From: Azonexus sp.
Lineage (GTDB): Bacteria; Pseudomonadota; Gammaproteobacteria; Burkholderiales; Rhodocyclaceae
Direction: 5' to 3'
NCBI RefSeq assembly: GCF_023150235.1
Contig: NZ_JAKLLH010000006.1
Coordinates: 1-64,000 of the forward strand
DNA length: 64,000 nt
Made by a program: the position numbers and the translations under genes. Positions 9,804-17,730 of the stretch are shown here, piece by piece (the first letter of the stretch is position 1; every line of letters starts with the position of its first letter). Under the pieces are notes generated by a model that saw only the letters and a list, made by a program, of their open reading frames with translations, made no database searches and had not been told where the DNA came from.

Positions 9804-10457
9804 TCAGGCAAGAGCGAATTCAAAACAAAGCTGCGGCGAGGGCTCCGGTTCCGGCAAGGCTTCGGCAAACAGGGTGGGCCACTCTGCGGGCTGCAGCAAG
9901 GCGGCGAAATCGTCGGTGGGAAATTCCGGATGCTCAGCCAGCCAGAAATCCGCCGCATCGCCTCGCAACAGGAGCGGCAAACGGGCTTGCACGCCACGGG
10001 CGGGGCCGATCGCGGGCGCGGTAAGCAGGGCACAGGTACTGCCGGCGTGCGGGTGATGATCGAAGACAGCAGCAATGAGGAGCAACTCACCATCGTCGCG
10101 AGCAATGCGCAACTTCCGGCGACTGCCGCCGCCGTCAATCTGCCAGACGAAAAAGGCCGTTGCCGGGATCAGGCAGCGCTTGCGACGCAGGAGATGGCTA
10201 TAGAACGGAGTCGCCACCAGGGTTTCGGCCCGCAGATCGAGCAAAGGACTGCGCGGGCTGCGATCGAGAAAATGCCCGACCAGTCCCCAACGGGCATTGC
10301 TTGCACGCGCGCCGCCGCTACCGCCGCTGACGATCAACAAGGGACTTGCCGGCGACAATTCCTCTTCGTCCGGCAGATCGCGGGCGCTGATTTGCAGGCG
10401 TCCGAAATGCCGGCTGATGTCCCTGACGCCGGCACGCAGTTCGATGCGTTCGCACAT
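9804..10457 (-). CDS. SRAP (HMCES/YedK) family protein, divergent active site
   Basis: 217 residues. SRAP proteins form a DNA-protein crosslink with abasic sites through Cys2; here MCERIEL keeps the Cys but has Glu instead of the common Gly next to it. The family blocks align as follows: the N-A-R-x-E-T block is LDLRAET (Asn to Asp), the F-x-E-W block is AFFVWQ (Glu to Val) and the H-x-R-M-P block is VQARLP (His to Gln). Thus three of the four residues described as active in YedK are replaced. A near-perfect LexA box lies 25 bases upstream of the start, consistent with SOS control, and GGAG precedes the ATG. Either a non-catalytic AP-site sensor or a diverged paralogue. Confidence 0.85.
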   Translation of the reverse strand: MCERIELRAGVRDISRHFGRLQISARDLPDEEELSPASPLLIVSGGSGGARASNARWGLVGHFLDRSPRSPLLDLRAETLVATPFYSHLLRRKRCLIPATAFFVWQIDGGGSRRKLRIARDDGELLLIAAVFDHHPHAGSTCALLTAPAIGPARGVQARLPLLLRGDAADFWLAEHPEFPTDDFAALLQPAEWPTLFAEALPEPEPSPQLCFEFALA

Positions 10458-10479
10458 GGTGGTCTCCGCGTAAAATAAC

Positions 10480-10499
10480 TACTGTGTAAATTTACAGTA
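10480..10499. promoter_or_regulatory. LexA (SOS) operator
   Basis: A perfect TACTGT-N8-ACAGTA palindrome, matching the LexA consensus of beta- and gammaproteobacteria (CTGT-N8-ACAG core at 10482-10497). It is upstream of the SRAP gene (start 10457) and about 200 bases from the divergent dynamin-like gene. Confidence 0.9.
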
Positions 10500-10636
10500 A
10501 TCGATCAAAATGTGGAAGGGGCCAGCCCTCGCCGCCAAAACAGCCGGAGATGCGCCGCCCCCCTGCAAAAATCCGTCTTTTTCACGGTCGACCGTGTCGA
10601 TGACGCTGTTTTGTCACGGTAATGGCGGCATTGACC

Positions 10637-10665
10637 TTGGTCTGCTGGCGGGGTTTTGCTAAATT
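10637..10665 (+). promoter_or_regulatory. Possible sigma-70 promoter for dynamin-like gene
   Basis: TTGGTC (10637-10642) and TAAATT (10660-10665) are 17 bases apart. Transcription from it would start near 10672, which fits translation from the ATG at 10702 better than from 10675. The hexamers are only moderate matches. Confidence 0.35.
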
Positions 10666-10701
10666 CGGGCTTTCATGCCCTTCCTGCCGAAGATTGCCGC
10701 C

Positions 10702-12627
10702 ATGTCGCTCGCTCCTCGTTTTGCCGCCTACGCCGAATGGCGCTCCCAGCTTGCCGCGCGCATTGGCGCCCTGCAGGACTGGCTGGTGCGCAACGAGCTG
10801 GCCGGCGCACAGACGGCACTGCGTTTCGCGCTGCTGCAGGACAAGCTGCGCGACGACAAGCTGACCGTCGCTTTCGTTGCCGAGTTTTCGCGCGGCAAGT
10901 CCGAGCTGATCAACGCGATGTTCTTCTCCACCTACGGCAACCGCATCCTGCCCTCGTCGGCCGGACGAACAACGATGTGTCCGACCGAGCTGTACTGGGA
11001 AGAAGGCAAGCCGGCACGCATCGAACTGCTGCCCATCACGACGCGTGCAAGCAATCGCGGCGTCAGCGAATTCCGCAACCAGCCGGAGGCCTGGACGCAG
11101 GTGCTGCTCGATACCGCCTCGGCAGCGGCGATGCAGGCCGCCTTGCGCCACGTCAGCGAGACCCTCCGTGTCGCCCCCGAGGAGGCGGCGGCACTTGGCT
11201 TTGCCGTCGGCGAGGAAGCCTCCGATCTCTATCGCGTCGCCGCCGACGGTCTGGTCGAGGTACCGCGCTGGCGGCACGCGCTGATCAACTTCCCGCATCC
11301 TCTTCTGCAACAGGGGCTGGTGATTCTCGATACGCCGGGGCTGAATGCGGTCGGCGCCGAGCCGGAACTGACCCTCTCGCTGCTTCCCAATGCCCATGCC
11401 GTGCTTTTCCTCCTTGCCGCCGACACCGGCGTCAGCCAGTCCGACCTGACGATCTGGAAGGAATACATCGGCGGCGCCGGCCTGCCGCGTGCGGGACGCC
11501 TGGTCGTACTGAACAAGATCGACGGCCAGTGGGACGAGTTGAAGAGTGCGGCCGAGGTCGACGGTGAAATCGCCCGTCAGGCGGCATCCTGCGCCAGCGT
11601 GCTCGGCCTGGCTCCGGGGCTGGTCTATCCGGTATCGGCGCAAAAGGCACTGGTTGCCCGTGTCAATGGCGATGCCAGGCTGCTCGAGCGCAGCCGCCTG
11701 CCACTACTCGAAGAGGCGCTTTCACAGGCACTGATTCCGGCTCGCCGCCAGATTGTCGGCGAACGCATCGCCAGCGAATTCGGAGCCGCCATTTCCGGCA
11801 TCCGCACCCTGCAGGAATCGCGCCTGGCCGGCTTGCGCGGCCAGCTGGTCGAATTGGTCGGCCTGCGCGGCAAGAACCAGGGAGTGGTTGAATACCTGAT
11901 GGGCCAGATCAGCAGCGAAAAAGCCGGCTTCGAGGCCGGACTGCAACGCTATTACGCCGTTCGCAACGTCTTCAACGCCCACAGCAGCAAGCTGTTTTCC
12001 CACCTGAGCAGCGACAGCCTGCGGCAATTGACGCGAGACACACGGTCGACCATGCTGGAAGCCAATTTTTCCAGCGTTCTGTCGGAAGCGATGAACGCCT
12101 TCTTTGCCCGCAGTCGCGAAATGCTCACTGCCGCCGGTGGAGAAATCGACGAAATTCTCGAAATGATGGACGCGGTCTACCAGCGCTTTACCAGCGAACA
12201 CGGCCTCAAGCTCGGCACACCGACGGCTTTTTCACTTTCACGCTACGGCGCCGAGATCGACCGCCTGCAGACCTGGTGCGACACCCACCTGAACACGATG
12301 TTGACCCTGCTCACCCGCGACAAAAAAAACATCACGCAGAAGTTCTTCGAGGAAGTCGCCATCCAGATCCGTCGTGCCTTCGAGCAGGCCAACAAGGACG
12401 TGGAAATCTGGCTGCGCGCCATCATGGCCCCGGTTGAAACCCAGGTGCGCGAACACCAACTGCAGTTGAAACGCCGGCTCGACAGCCTGCGCCGCATCCA
12501 CCAGGCCAGCGATTCGCTGGAAGAAAGAATTGCCGAATTCGAGGCGACGGAAAATACGCTCTCGCGACAGATCGAAACCCTGGAAGGTCTGGCTGGCGAA
12601 ATCGACAAACTATTGCGGCCGGCATGA
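10702..12627 (+). CDS. Dynamin-like GTPase
   Basis: About 641 residues with a GTPase domain followed by long helices, the plan of bacterial dynamins, which bind and remodel membranes. The P-loop is VAEFSRGKSELINAMF (residues about 56-71), the switch I region follows at SSAGRTTMCPTEL, the DxxG motif is LDTPGLNAVGAEPEL and the guanine-specificity motif is VVLNKID. The first P-loop Gly is Ala, as in some dynamin-like sequences. The C-terminal 300 residues are charged helices with heptad-like spacing (SLEERIAEFEATENTLSRQI). The ATG at 10675 would add nine residues; the likely promoter favours 10702. No paired second dynamin gene is adjacent, so it may act alone. Confidence 0.88.
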   Translation: MSLAPRFAAYAEWRSQLAARIGALQDWLVRNELAGAQTALRFALLQDKLRDDKLTVAFVAEFSRGKSELINAMFFSTYGNRILPSSAGRTTMCPTELYWEEGKPARIELLPITTRASNRGVSEFRNQPEAWTQVLLDTASAAAMQAALRHVSETLRVAPEEAAALGFAVGEEASDLYRVAADGLVEVPRWRHALINFPHPLLQQGLVILDTPGLNAVGAEPELTLSLLPNAHAVLFLLAADTGVSQSDLTIWKEYIGGAGLPRAGRLVVLNKIDGQWDELKSAAEVDGEIARQAASCASVLGLAPGLVYPVSAQKALVARVNGDARLLERSRLPLLEEALSQALIPARRQIVGERIASEFGAAISGIRTLQESRLAGLRGQLVELVGLRGKNQGVVEYLMGQISSEKAGFEAGLQRYYAVRNVFNAHSSKLFSHLSSDSLRQLTRDTRSTMLEANFSSVLSEAMNAFFARSREMLTAAGGEIDEILEMMDAVYQRFTSEHGLKLGTPTAFSLSRYGAEIDRLQTWCDTHLNTMLTLLTRDKKNITQKFFEEVAIQIRRAFEQANKDVEIWLRAIMAPVETQVREHQLQLKRRLDSLRRIHQASDSLEERIAEFEATENTLSRQIETLEGLAGEIDKLLRPA

Positions 12628-12675
12628 CCCTCACCCGCCTCTTTCTCCTCGCTGCCGAATGCTGGAAAAGCGTGG

Positions 12676-12731
12676 TGCGACAATCTGTCGCATCTCCTGT
12701 TGCGGCAAAAGTTGTTAGGATTGTCGCGACA
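12676..12731. promoter_or_regulatory. Two palindromes sharing TGTCGC upstream of the copper locus
   Basis: TGCGACA-ATC-TGTCGCA (12676-12692) is a perfect 7-bp inverted repeat, and TGTCGCGACA (12722-12731) is a perfect 10-bp palindrome built from the same half site. They lie directly upstream of the first gene of the copper locus, the second one touching its AAGGAG ribosome site, so they look like an operator pair. The binding protein is unknown. Confidence 0.5.
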
Positions 12732-12744
12732 CAAGGAGATCGCC

Positions 12745-12921
12745 ATGAACGAAAAATCCAAGGCCAACGACCAGCCCGAAATGGCATCCCTGCTTCTAGG
12801 AGCAGGATTCGCGCTGGCATCGCTGATCATTCTTCCCGCCGTCGCCCAGCGCGTCGGTCTCGGGAGCAGCCTGACCATCGCCTTGCGCGGCGCCCTGATG
12901 CGTGCCGCCAATCGCCTCTGA
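12745..12921 (+). CDS. Small single-pass membrane protein
   Basis: 58 residues starting MNEKSKANDQPEM, preceded by AAGGAG at 12733. A hydrophobic stretch (ASLLLGAGFALASLIILPAV, residues 14-33) forms one membrane segment, and the tail ends basic (RGALMRAANRL). I do not recognise the family. It is the first gene of the plus-strand copper/redox run and lies 43 bases before the SCO1 gene; an accessory role there is inference from position only. Confidence 0.6.
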   Translation: MNEKSKANDQPEMASLLLGAGFALASLIILPAVAQRVGLGSSLTIALRGALMRAANRL

Positions 12922-12964
12922 TCCGGCACCGCCCAGGTTCGCCGCTACTGGCCGGACGGTGAAC

Positions 12965-13546
12965 ATGCCTCACCTGCGCTCCCCTTCCTTGCCGGCGGGT
13001 CTGCTCCGCCTGCTTCTCTGCCTCGCCAGCGGGTTGCTGCTGGCCTGCGGACGCGTCGACTCCGGCTTGCCCGCCGGTGGAGACTTCATCCTGCAGACCG
13101 CCGATGGTCCGCTGGACACACGGACGCTGCGCGGCCAGCTGGTACTGCTCTATTTCGGCTACACCAACTGCCCGGATATCTGCCCGACCTCGCTGGCCGC
13201 CGGCGCACAGGTTCTCAAGGCGCTGACCCCCGAAGAACGCAGCAAGGTCCGCTTGCTCATGATTTCGGTTGACCCCGGGCGCGACTCGCCGAGTCACCTC
13301 AAGGAATACACGGCCTTCTTCCACCCCGAAATGATCGGGGCAACGACGAAGCCGGAAGAAATCGCGGCACTCGCCAAGGCCTATGGCGCGGCTTACATCA
13401 AACACCCCGCACAAGCTGATGGCAGCTATCTGGTGGACCACACGACGGCCACCTATGTCATCGCACCGGACGGTCGCCTGGTTGCCGTACTGGACCTGAC
13501 CGCCTCGGTGGAGACGCTGGTATCCACCGTTCGCAAGTGGCTGTAA
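12965..13546 (+). CDS. SCO1/SenC family copper-binding lipoprotein
   Basis: 193 residues. The N-terminus is a lipoprotein signal (LLLCLASGLLLACGRV). The thioredoxin-like SCO fold is shown by LYFGYTNCPDICPTSL, which holds the CxxxC copper ligands, by ISVDPGRDSPSHLKEY, and by the downstream copper-ligand His in YLVDHTTATYVIAPDG. SCO proteins deliver Cu(I) to, or keep reduced, the CuA site of cytochrome oxidase and similar enzymes. The in-frame start 21 codons earlier lacks a signal sequence at its N-terminus, so the ATG at 12965 is preferred. Its stop overlaps the next start (TAATG). Confidence 0.93.
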   Translation: MPHLRSPSLPAGLLRLLLCLASGLLLACGRVDSGLPAGGDFILQTADGPLDTRTLRGQLVLLYFGYTNCPDICPTSLAAGAQVLKALTPEERSKVRLLMISVDPGRDSPSHLKEYTAFFHPEMIGATTKPEEIAALAKAYGAAYIKHPAQADGSYLVDHTTATYVIAPDGRLVAVLDLTASVETLVSTVRKWL

Positions 13547-13869
13547 TGCGCCCTTCCTCACTGGCCCTGAGCCTGCTGCTCCTGCTCGCGCTGACCTGTC
13601 TCTTCGTTCTCGCCCCGGCGTCGGCCCCGTCCACGGACGCGCGGCGGGATGCCAACCGGGCCATGGTGGAACGCTACGGCATCACCGACCTGGCCCTGTT
13701 CACCGAGGCACGCTACACCCGCCACCCCAGCCAGGCCGATCTTCATTCGGCCTTCCAGGACCATCCCGGCGCCCTTGAGCACTTCCCCACTGGCTCCCTG
13801 CTGCAGCCCCACCGCCCCATCCTGACCCAATATGCGCCTCTGGCTCGAGAAACAACGCCATCTGATTGA
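13546..13869 (+). CDS. Small exported or membrane-anchored protein of unknown function
   Basis: 107 residues. The N-terminus (LALSLLLLLALTCLFVLAPA) is a signal peptide or anchor; the rest is hydrophilic, with YGITDLALFTEARYTRHPSQ and a Pro-rich end. The start overlaps the SCO1 stop by one base, and the gene overlaps the following permease by 38 bases, so it is translationally embedded between the two. I do not recognise it. The central R-Y-x-R-H-P-S-Q segment could be the conserved part. A role with the exporter is inferred from context. Confidence 0.65.
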   Translation: MRPSSLALSLLLLLALTCLFVLAPASAPSTDARRDANRAMVERYGITDLALFTEARYTRHPSQADLHSAFQDHPGALEHFPTGSLLQPHRPILTQYAPLARETTPSD

Positions 13870-14968
13870 CTTCACGCTGGCCTCGCTGGCTCGGCGCAAA
13901 ACCAAGAACATCGGCCTCTTGCTGGCCTACATGCTGCTTGTTTTTGTCCTTGCCTCCCTGATGCTGTTCACCCACGCATTGCGCAGCGAGGCGGCCTACG
14001 TACTGGCCAGTTCGCCGGAAGTCATCGTGCAGCGCATGGTGGCCGGGCGGCACGACCTCGTCCCGCCCGATTATCTCGAACGCATCGGACGTGTCCGTGG
14101 AGTGCAGAAAATGCAGGGCCGGTTGTGGGGTTATTATTACGATCCGGTACTCAACGCCAATTACACCTTCATGGCCAGGCCGTCCGGAGAAATCGCCGAC
14201 GGCGGGATCATGGTCGGCAACGCCCTGGCACGGGAGCGCGGCCTGAGCACCGGCAACACCATTTCCTTCCGCTCCTATTCCGGCAAGCTGTTCACCTTCG
14301 AGGTTCTGGCAACGCTCTCCCCCGATTCCGAACTCCTTTCGGCGGATCTCGTACTGCTCTCGGAAAATGATTTCCGCCGCTTCTTCGAGTATCCGGCCGG
14401 GCACTTCACCGATATCGCCATGTCGGTAGCCAATCCGCAGGAAGTCCGCAACATCGCCGCGAAACTGGGCAAGATGCTGCCCGATTCACGCCCCATCCTG
14501 CGCGAGGAAATACTGCGTACCTATGAAAGCCTCTTCGATTGGCGCGAGGGCATCGTACTGACCGTGCTCGCCGGCGCCATTCTGGCCTTCGCCATTCTGG
14601 CCTGGGAAAAGGCCTCCGGCCTGTCCGCCGAAGAAAAACGCGAAATTGGAATCCTCAAGGCCATCGGCTGGGAAACAAGCGACATCATCCGCATGAAATC
14701 ATGGGAAGGCCTGCTGATCTCCATCACCGCCTTTCTCGGTGGCGTCCTCGCAGCCTATGTCCACGTTTTCCACTTTGGCGCCGCCGTCTTCGAGCCGGTA
14801 CTCAAGGGCTGGTCGGTGCTTTATCCAAAGTTCAAGCTGCTGCCCACCGTGGACGGCCTGCAGCTCATCACCCTCCTCTTCTTCACGGTATTTCCCTACA
14901 TGGCAGCGGTACTGGTACCGATCTGGCGTGCCGCGATTGCCGATCCCGACACGGTGATGCGCGCATGA
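13832..14968 (+). CDS. FtsX/LolC-type ABC transporter permease
   Basis: 378 residues with the MacB/LolCE layout: one N-terminal membrane segment (NIGLLLAYMLLVFVLASLML), a periplasmic domain of about 200 residues (SSPEVIVQRMVAGRH to REEILRTYESLF) and three C-terminal membrane segments, the first at IVLTVLAGAILAFAILAWEK. The cytoplasmic coupling segment EEKREIGILKAIGWETSDI is the classic FtsX motif. Such exporters act mechanically on periplasmic substrates rather than transporting through the membrane. The ATPase gene follows with an ATGA overlap. Placed among SCO1, TlpA and copper-ATPase genes, it may move a copper chaperone or lipoprotein. Confidence 0.9.
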   Translation: MRLWLEKQRHLIDFTLASLARRKTKNIGLLLAYMLLVFVLASLMLFTHALRSEAAYVLASSPEVIVQRMVAGRHDLVPPDYLERIGRVRGVQKMQGRLWGYYYDPVLNANYTFMARPSGEIADGGIMVGNALARERGLSTGNTISFRSYSGKLFTFEVLATLSPDSELLSADLVLLSENDFRRFFEYPAGHFTDIAMSVANPQEVRNIAAKLGKMLPDSRPILREEILRTYESLFDWREGIVLTVLAGAILAFAILAWEKASGLSAEEKREIGILKAIGWETSDIIRMKSWEGLLISITAFLGGVLAAYVHVFHFGAAVFEPVLKGWSVLYPKFKLLPTVDGLQLITLLFFTVFPYMAAVLVPIWRAAIADPDTVMRA

Positions 14969-15639
14969 TAGAACTTGCCGATATCAGGAAAGCCTTCAAC
15001 CAGGGCCACACCAACGAATACTGGGCCTTGCACGGCATCAGCCTCAAGCTGGACGCAGGCAGGGTTACCGCCTTCCGTGGCCCCAGCGGTTCGGGGAAAA
15101 CCACCCTGCTCACCATCATCGGCTGCCTGGCCAAACCCACCAGTGGACGCATCCGCTTCAAGGGCGAAGAGATTTCCGGTCTGCCCGAGCGCTTCCTGAC
15201 CGATATCCGCCGCCAGAGCTTTGGTTTCGTATTCCAGCAATTCAACCTGATCAAGGGGCTTTCCGCGCTGGATAACATCATTCTCCCGGGCTTTCCCAGC
15301 GGCCGTCCGCGTGCCGAACTGCTGGCCAATGCGGCAAGCCTGCTCGATCGACTCAAACTCTCCCACCGCAGCAGGGCACGGGTCGAATGGTTGTCCGGTG
15401 GCGAACAGCAGCGTGTCGCGATTGCACGAGCGTTGATCAACGATCCGGAAGTGATCATCGCCGACGAGCCCACGGCCAACCTCGACACCGCGCTGTCGCT
15501 CGAATTCATGGGTATCCTCGAAGACCTCACCGCTCTCGGCAAGACCGTCTTACTGACCAGTCACGATCCGCTGGTCGTCGAATCGCAAGCCGTACACCGC
15601 GTCATCGCCATGCGCGACGGTCGCCTGACGGAGACCTGA
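14965..15639 (+). CDS. LolD/MacB-type ABC transporter ATPase
   Basis: 224 residues, one nucleotide-binding domain: Walker A GPSGSGKTTLL, Q-loop VFQQFNLIKGLSALDN, signature LSGGEQQRVAIARAL, Walker B VIIADEPTANLD and the H-loop TSHDP. The Q-loop and LSGGEQQR form are those of the LolD/MacB/FtsE group, matching the FtsX-type permease it overlaps. The stop and the next ATG share a base (TGATG). All catalytic motifs appear intact. Confidence 0.95.
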   Translation: MIELADIRKAFNQGHTNEYWALHGISLKLDAGRVTAFRGPSGSGKTTLLTIIGCLAKPTSGRIRFKGEEISGLPERFLTDIRRQSFGFVFQQFNLIKGLSALDNIILPGFPSGRPRAELLANAASLLDRLKLSHRSRARVEWLSGGEQQRVAIARALINDPEVIIADEPTANLDTALSLEFMGILEDLTALGKTVLLTSHDPLVVESQAVHRVIAMRDGRLTET

Positions 15640-16646
15640 TGCTTTTCCAGCCCAGCATCATTGCTCTGCTGCTAGCTGCCGGATCGGGGGTTTTCATGCT
15701 GGCTTGCGCGGCCCCCTTTGCCATGCAGGTCATCCTGCGCTGGGACATGCGCAGCGGCTCGGAGCAGCAACTCCGCCTGGAGCGCCGCACCTACCTGTTT
15801 TCGACCCTGCTGGCTTTTGTCATGGCAAGCCAGCTGGCCGCCCTGCTGCTCTTCGTCTTCAACGCCGATCGTCTGGCGGTGATGTTCGTGGGCGCCATGT
15901 GCGCGGTCGGCACGCTCAACGTCAACGAATGGGGCTTTCCCTCGCTGATTGCCCAGATCACCATCTTCTTCCTGGCCAGCATGTGGCTGACGATCAATCA
16001 CATCGACACGCTTGCCCGCGATTACCCGCTGGTACGCATCAAATACGCCCTGCTGCTCGCCCTGCTCCCCATCCTGGCCGGCGGTTTCTGGCTGGAGCTG
16101 CAGTACTTTCTCAACCTCAAGGCCAATGTCATCACATCCTGCTGCGGCAGCATGTTCTCGGCGGAGTCGAAGACAATAGCCGCGGAAGCCTCGGGCCTGG
16201 CACCGGAACCAGCCCTGTGGCTCTTCTACATCAGCATGCTGGCGGCCATCGCCGCATCGCTGGGACACTGGCGCAGCGGCACCCGGAGCAGCGCCTTTCT
16301 CACCGCCCTCTTCAGCGCAAGCGGCTTTGCCACGGCGATTGCTGGCGTATTGTCCTTCGTGTCGCTCTACATCTACGAGCATCCACACCACCACTGCCCC
16401 TTCTGCATCCTCAAGCCCGAATACGATTATCGCGGCTACTGGCTCTACATCCCCCTCTTCGCAGCTACCGCCGCCGGCCTTGGCGCCGGTGTGACCCAGG
16501 TCTTCGCCCGACGAAGCAGCCTGGCCGGCGTCGTTCCCAACGTATCGAGGCGTCTGGCGGGCCTGGCACTCTGTGCTTTCCTGATCTTCACCGGCGCGGT
16601 CAGCTACTTCGTTCTATCCTCCAACCTCGTTCTACTGGAACACTGA
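15639..16646 (+). CDS. Polytopic membrane protein with His/Cys cluster
   Basis: 335 residues with roughly eight hydrophobic segments (e.g. IIALLLAAGSGVFMLACAAP, LLAFVMASQLAALLLFVF, FLIFTGAVSYFVL at the C-terminus). Two unusual polar motifs lie between segments: SCCGSMF (about residue 166) and EHPHHHCPFCILKPEY (about residues 247-262). The His/Cys density suggests metal or heme binding, or a thiol role with the TlpA gene next door. I do not recognise the family. It follows the ABC ATPase with a one-base stop/start overlap, so it belongs to the same operon. Confidence 0.8.
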   Translation: MLFQPSIIALLLAAGSGVFMLACAAPFAMQVILRWDMRSGSEQQLRLERRTYLFSTLLAFVMASQLAALLLFVFNADRLAVMFVGAMCAVGTLNVNEWGFPSLIAQITIFFLASMWLTINHIDTLARDYPLVRIKYALLLALLPILAGGFWLELQYFLNLKANVITSCCGSMFSAESKTIAAEASGLAPEPALWLFYISMLAAIAASLGHWRSGTRSSAFLTALFSASGFATAIAGVLSFVSLYIYEHPHHHCPFCILKPEYDYRGYWLYIPLFAATAAGLGAGVTQVFARRSSLAGVVPNVSRRLAGLALCAFLIFTGAVSYFVLSSNLVLLEH

Positions 16647-16647
16647 C

Positions 16648-17145
16648 ATGCGATCGATTCTTTTCGCGCTTTCGCTTTTCCTGGTCGCCTGCGGCCAGGA
16701 AACCCCCAAGGTCAATATCAATAACGGAAGCATCGCCCCCACCTTCCAGACCTTCCGTACCGACGGCCATCCGGCACACTTTCCCGCCGCCTATGCCGGC
16801 AAGCCGCTGGTCATCCGTTTCTGGGCCGACTGGTGTAAATTCTGCGAAGGAGAAATGAAGGCGATCGAGGAGGTTTATCGTCGCTACCAGTCCCAATCGC
16901 AGCCCCTGGAAATTCTCGCGGTCAACACCGGCCAGGACAAGAAAACGATAGACGCCTTCGTCCAGAAGATCGGCATTGGCTACCCGGTCCTGCTCGACGA
17001 AAATTCCCGTATCGCCAAAAGCTACGGTGTAGTTGGATTGCCCACCACCTTCTTCATCGACCGTAAAGGGATCGTGCGCTCGAAGATCGTCGGCGAGGCC
17101 GATGCCGCCACCTTCGAGCGCCATGTCCGGGAGTTGCTGCAATGA
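16648..17145 (+). CDS. TlpA/ResA-like thioredoxin lipoprotein
   Basis: 165 residues. Lipobox in FALSLFLVACGQE; thioredoxin fold with the active site FWADWCKFCEGEMKAIEEVY (CxxC at about residues 62-65), and the cis-Pro loop GLPTTFFIDRKG. Membrane-anchored thiol reductases of this type reduce disulfides in SCO proteins and apocytochromes. With SCO1 in the same operon, reduction of copper-ligand cysteines is the natural hypothesis. Starts one base after the preceding stop and overlaps the next gene (ATGA). Confidence 0.92.
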   Translation: MRSILFALSLFLVACGQETPKVNINNGSIAPTFQTFRTDGHPAHFPAAYAGKPLVIRFWADWCKFCEGEMKAIEEVYRRYQSQSQPLEILAVNTGQDKKTIDAFVQKIGIGYPVLLDENSRIAKSYGVVGLPTTFFIDRKGIVRSKIVGEADAATFERHVRELLQ

Positions 17146-17336
17146 GTACGCAGGAAAGCTGCGAGTTGTGCGGCCTCGATGTCGGTACCCGGCCGTTTCT
17201 GCTGAACACGCCGGAGCGGGAGGTTCGCTTCTGCTGCGAGGGCTGCCGCGGGATATATGAAATGCTGCACGACATCAATAGTGTGCAAGACCCGATCAAG
17301 GCCGGAGAATCGGCCGGAAAAAATGGAAAGGAATGA
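17142..17336 (+). CDS. Stand-alone CcoI/FixI-type metal-binding domain
   Basis: 64 residues. The cysteine pattern CELCGLDVGTRPFLL, then RFCCEGCRGIYEML, matches the N-terminal metal-binding domain of the CcoI/FixI copper ATPases (PF12156-like), here encoded as a separate small protein. The tail is hydrophilic. It overlaps both neighbours by four bases (ATGA twice), in an operon that also contains a copper ATPase lacking this domain. It may hand copper to that ATPase. Family assignment rests on the C-x2-C and C-C-x2-C pattern. Confidence 0.8.
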   Translation: MSTQESCELCGLDVGTRPFLLNTPEREVRFCCEGCRGIYEMLHDINSVQDPIKAGESAGKNGKE

Positions 17337-17719
17337 CGATGATTGCCGAAGAAACACTCAAGCAGGTGCCGCACATGATGAGCCAGGCTGGACACATGAT
17401 GAGCAAGCCGGTTGCCACCGGCGCCATGATGGCCGCTACCGGCCTGGCCGCAGGGCGCAAGCTGATTGCTCCTGCCGTCCTGCGCAATCCCCTGACCCTG
17501 CTCGCCCTGGGAGCCGCTGGCGGCATCGCGGCCGGCTATCTGCTTTTCAAATACCAGAAGGAAATCGTTGCCGGCGTTTCCAGGTTCGGCGGCATGGGCA
17601 AGGATTTCGCCCTGCACCAGAGGGAAAACCTGGCCGATCTGATGGCCGAGGCTGAAGAGCGGATAAGCGGCAATCCCCCCTCTCCGGTGGCGACAGCCGA
17701 CAGCCCCCCCGCAGCCTGA
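17333..17719 (+). CDS. Small Met/His-rich membrane protein
   Basis: 128 residues. The N-terminal part has a repeated Met/His motif (PHMMSQAGHMMSKPVATGAM), which resembles Cu(I)-binding methionine motifs. A hydrophobic segment follows (LLALGAAGGIAAGYLLF, about residues 55-71), then a charged tail. I do not recognise a named family. It is coupled by ATGA to the preceding metal-binding peptide. A copper relay role is inference from composition and location. Confidence 0.7.
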   Translation: MTMIAEETLKQVPHMMSQAGHMMSKPVATGAMMAATGLAAGRKLIAPAVLRNPLTLLALGAAGGIAAGYLLFKYQKEIVAGVSRFGGMGKDFALHQRENLADLMAEAEERISGNPPSPVATADSPPAA

Positions 17720-17730
17720 GGACATCCAGC

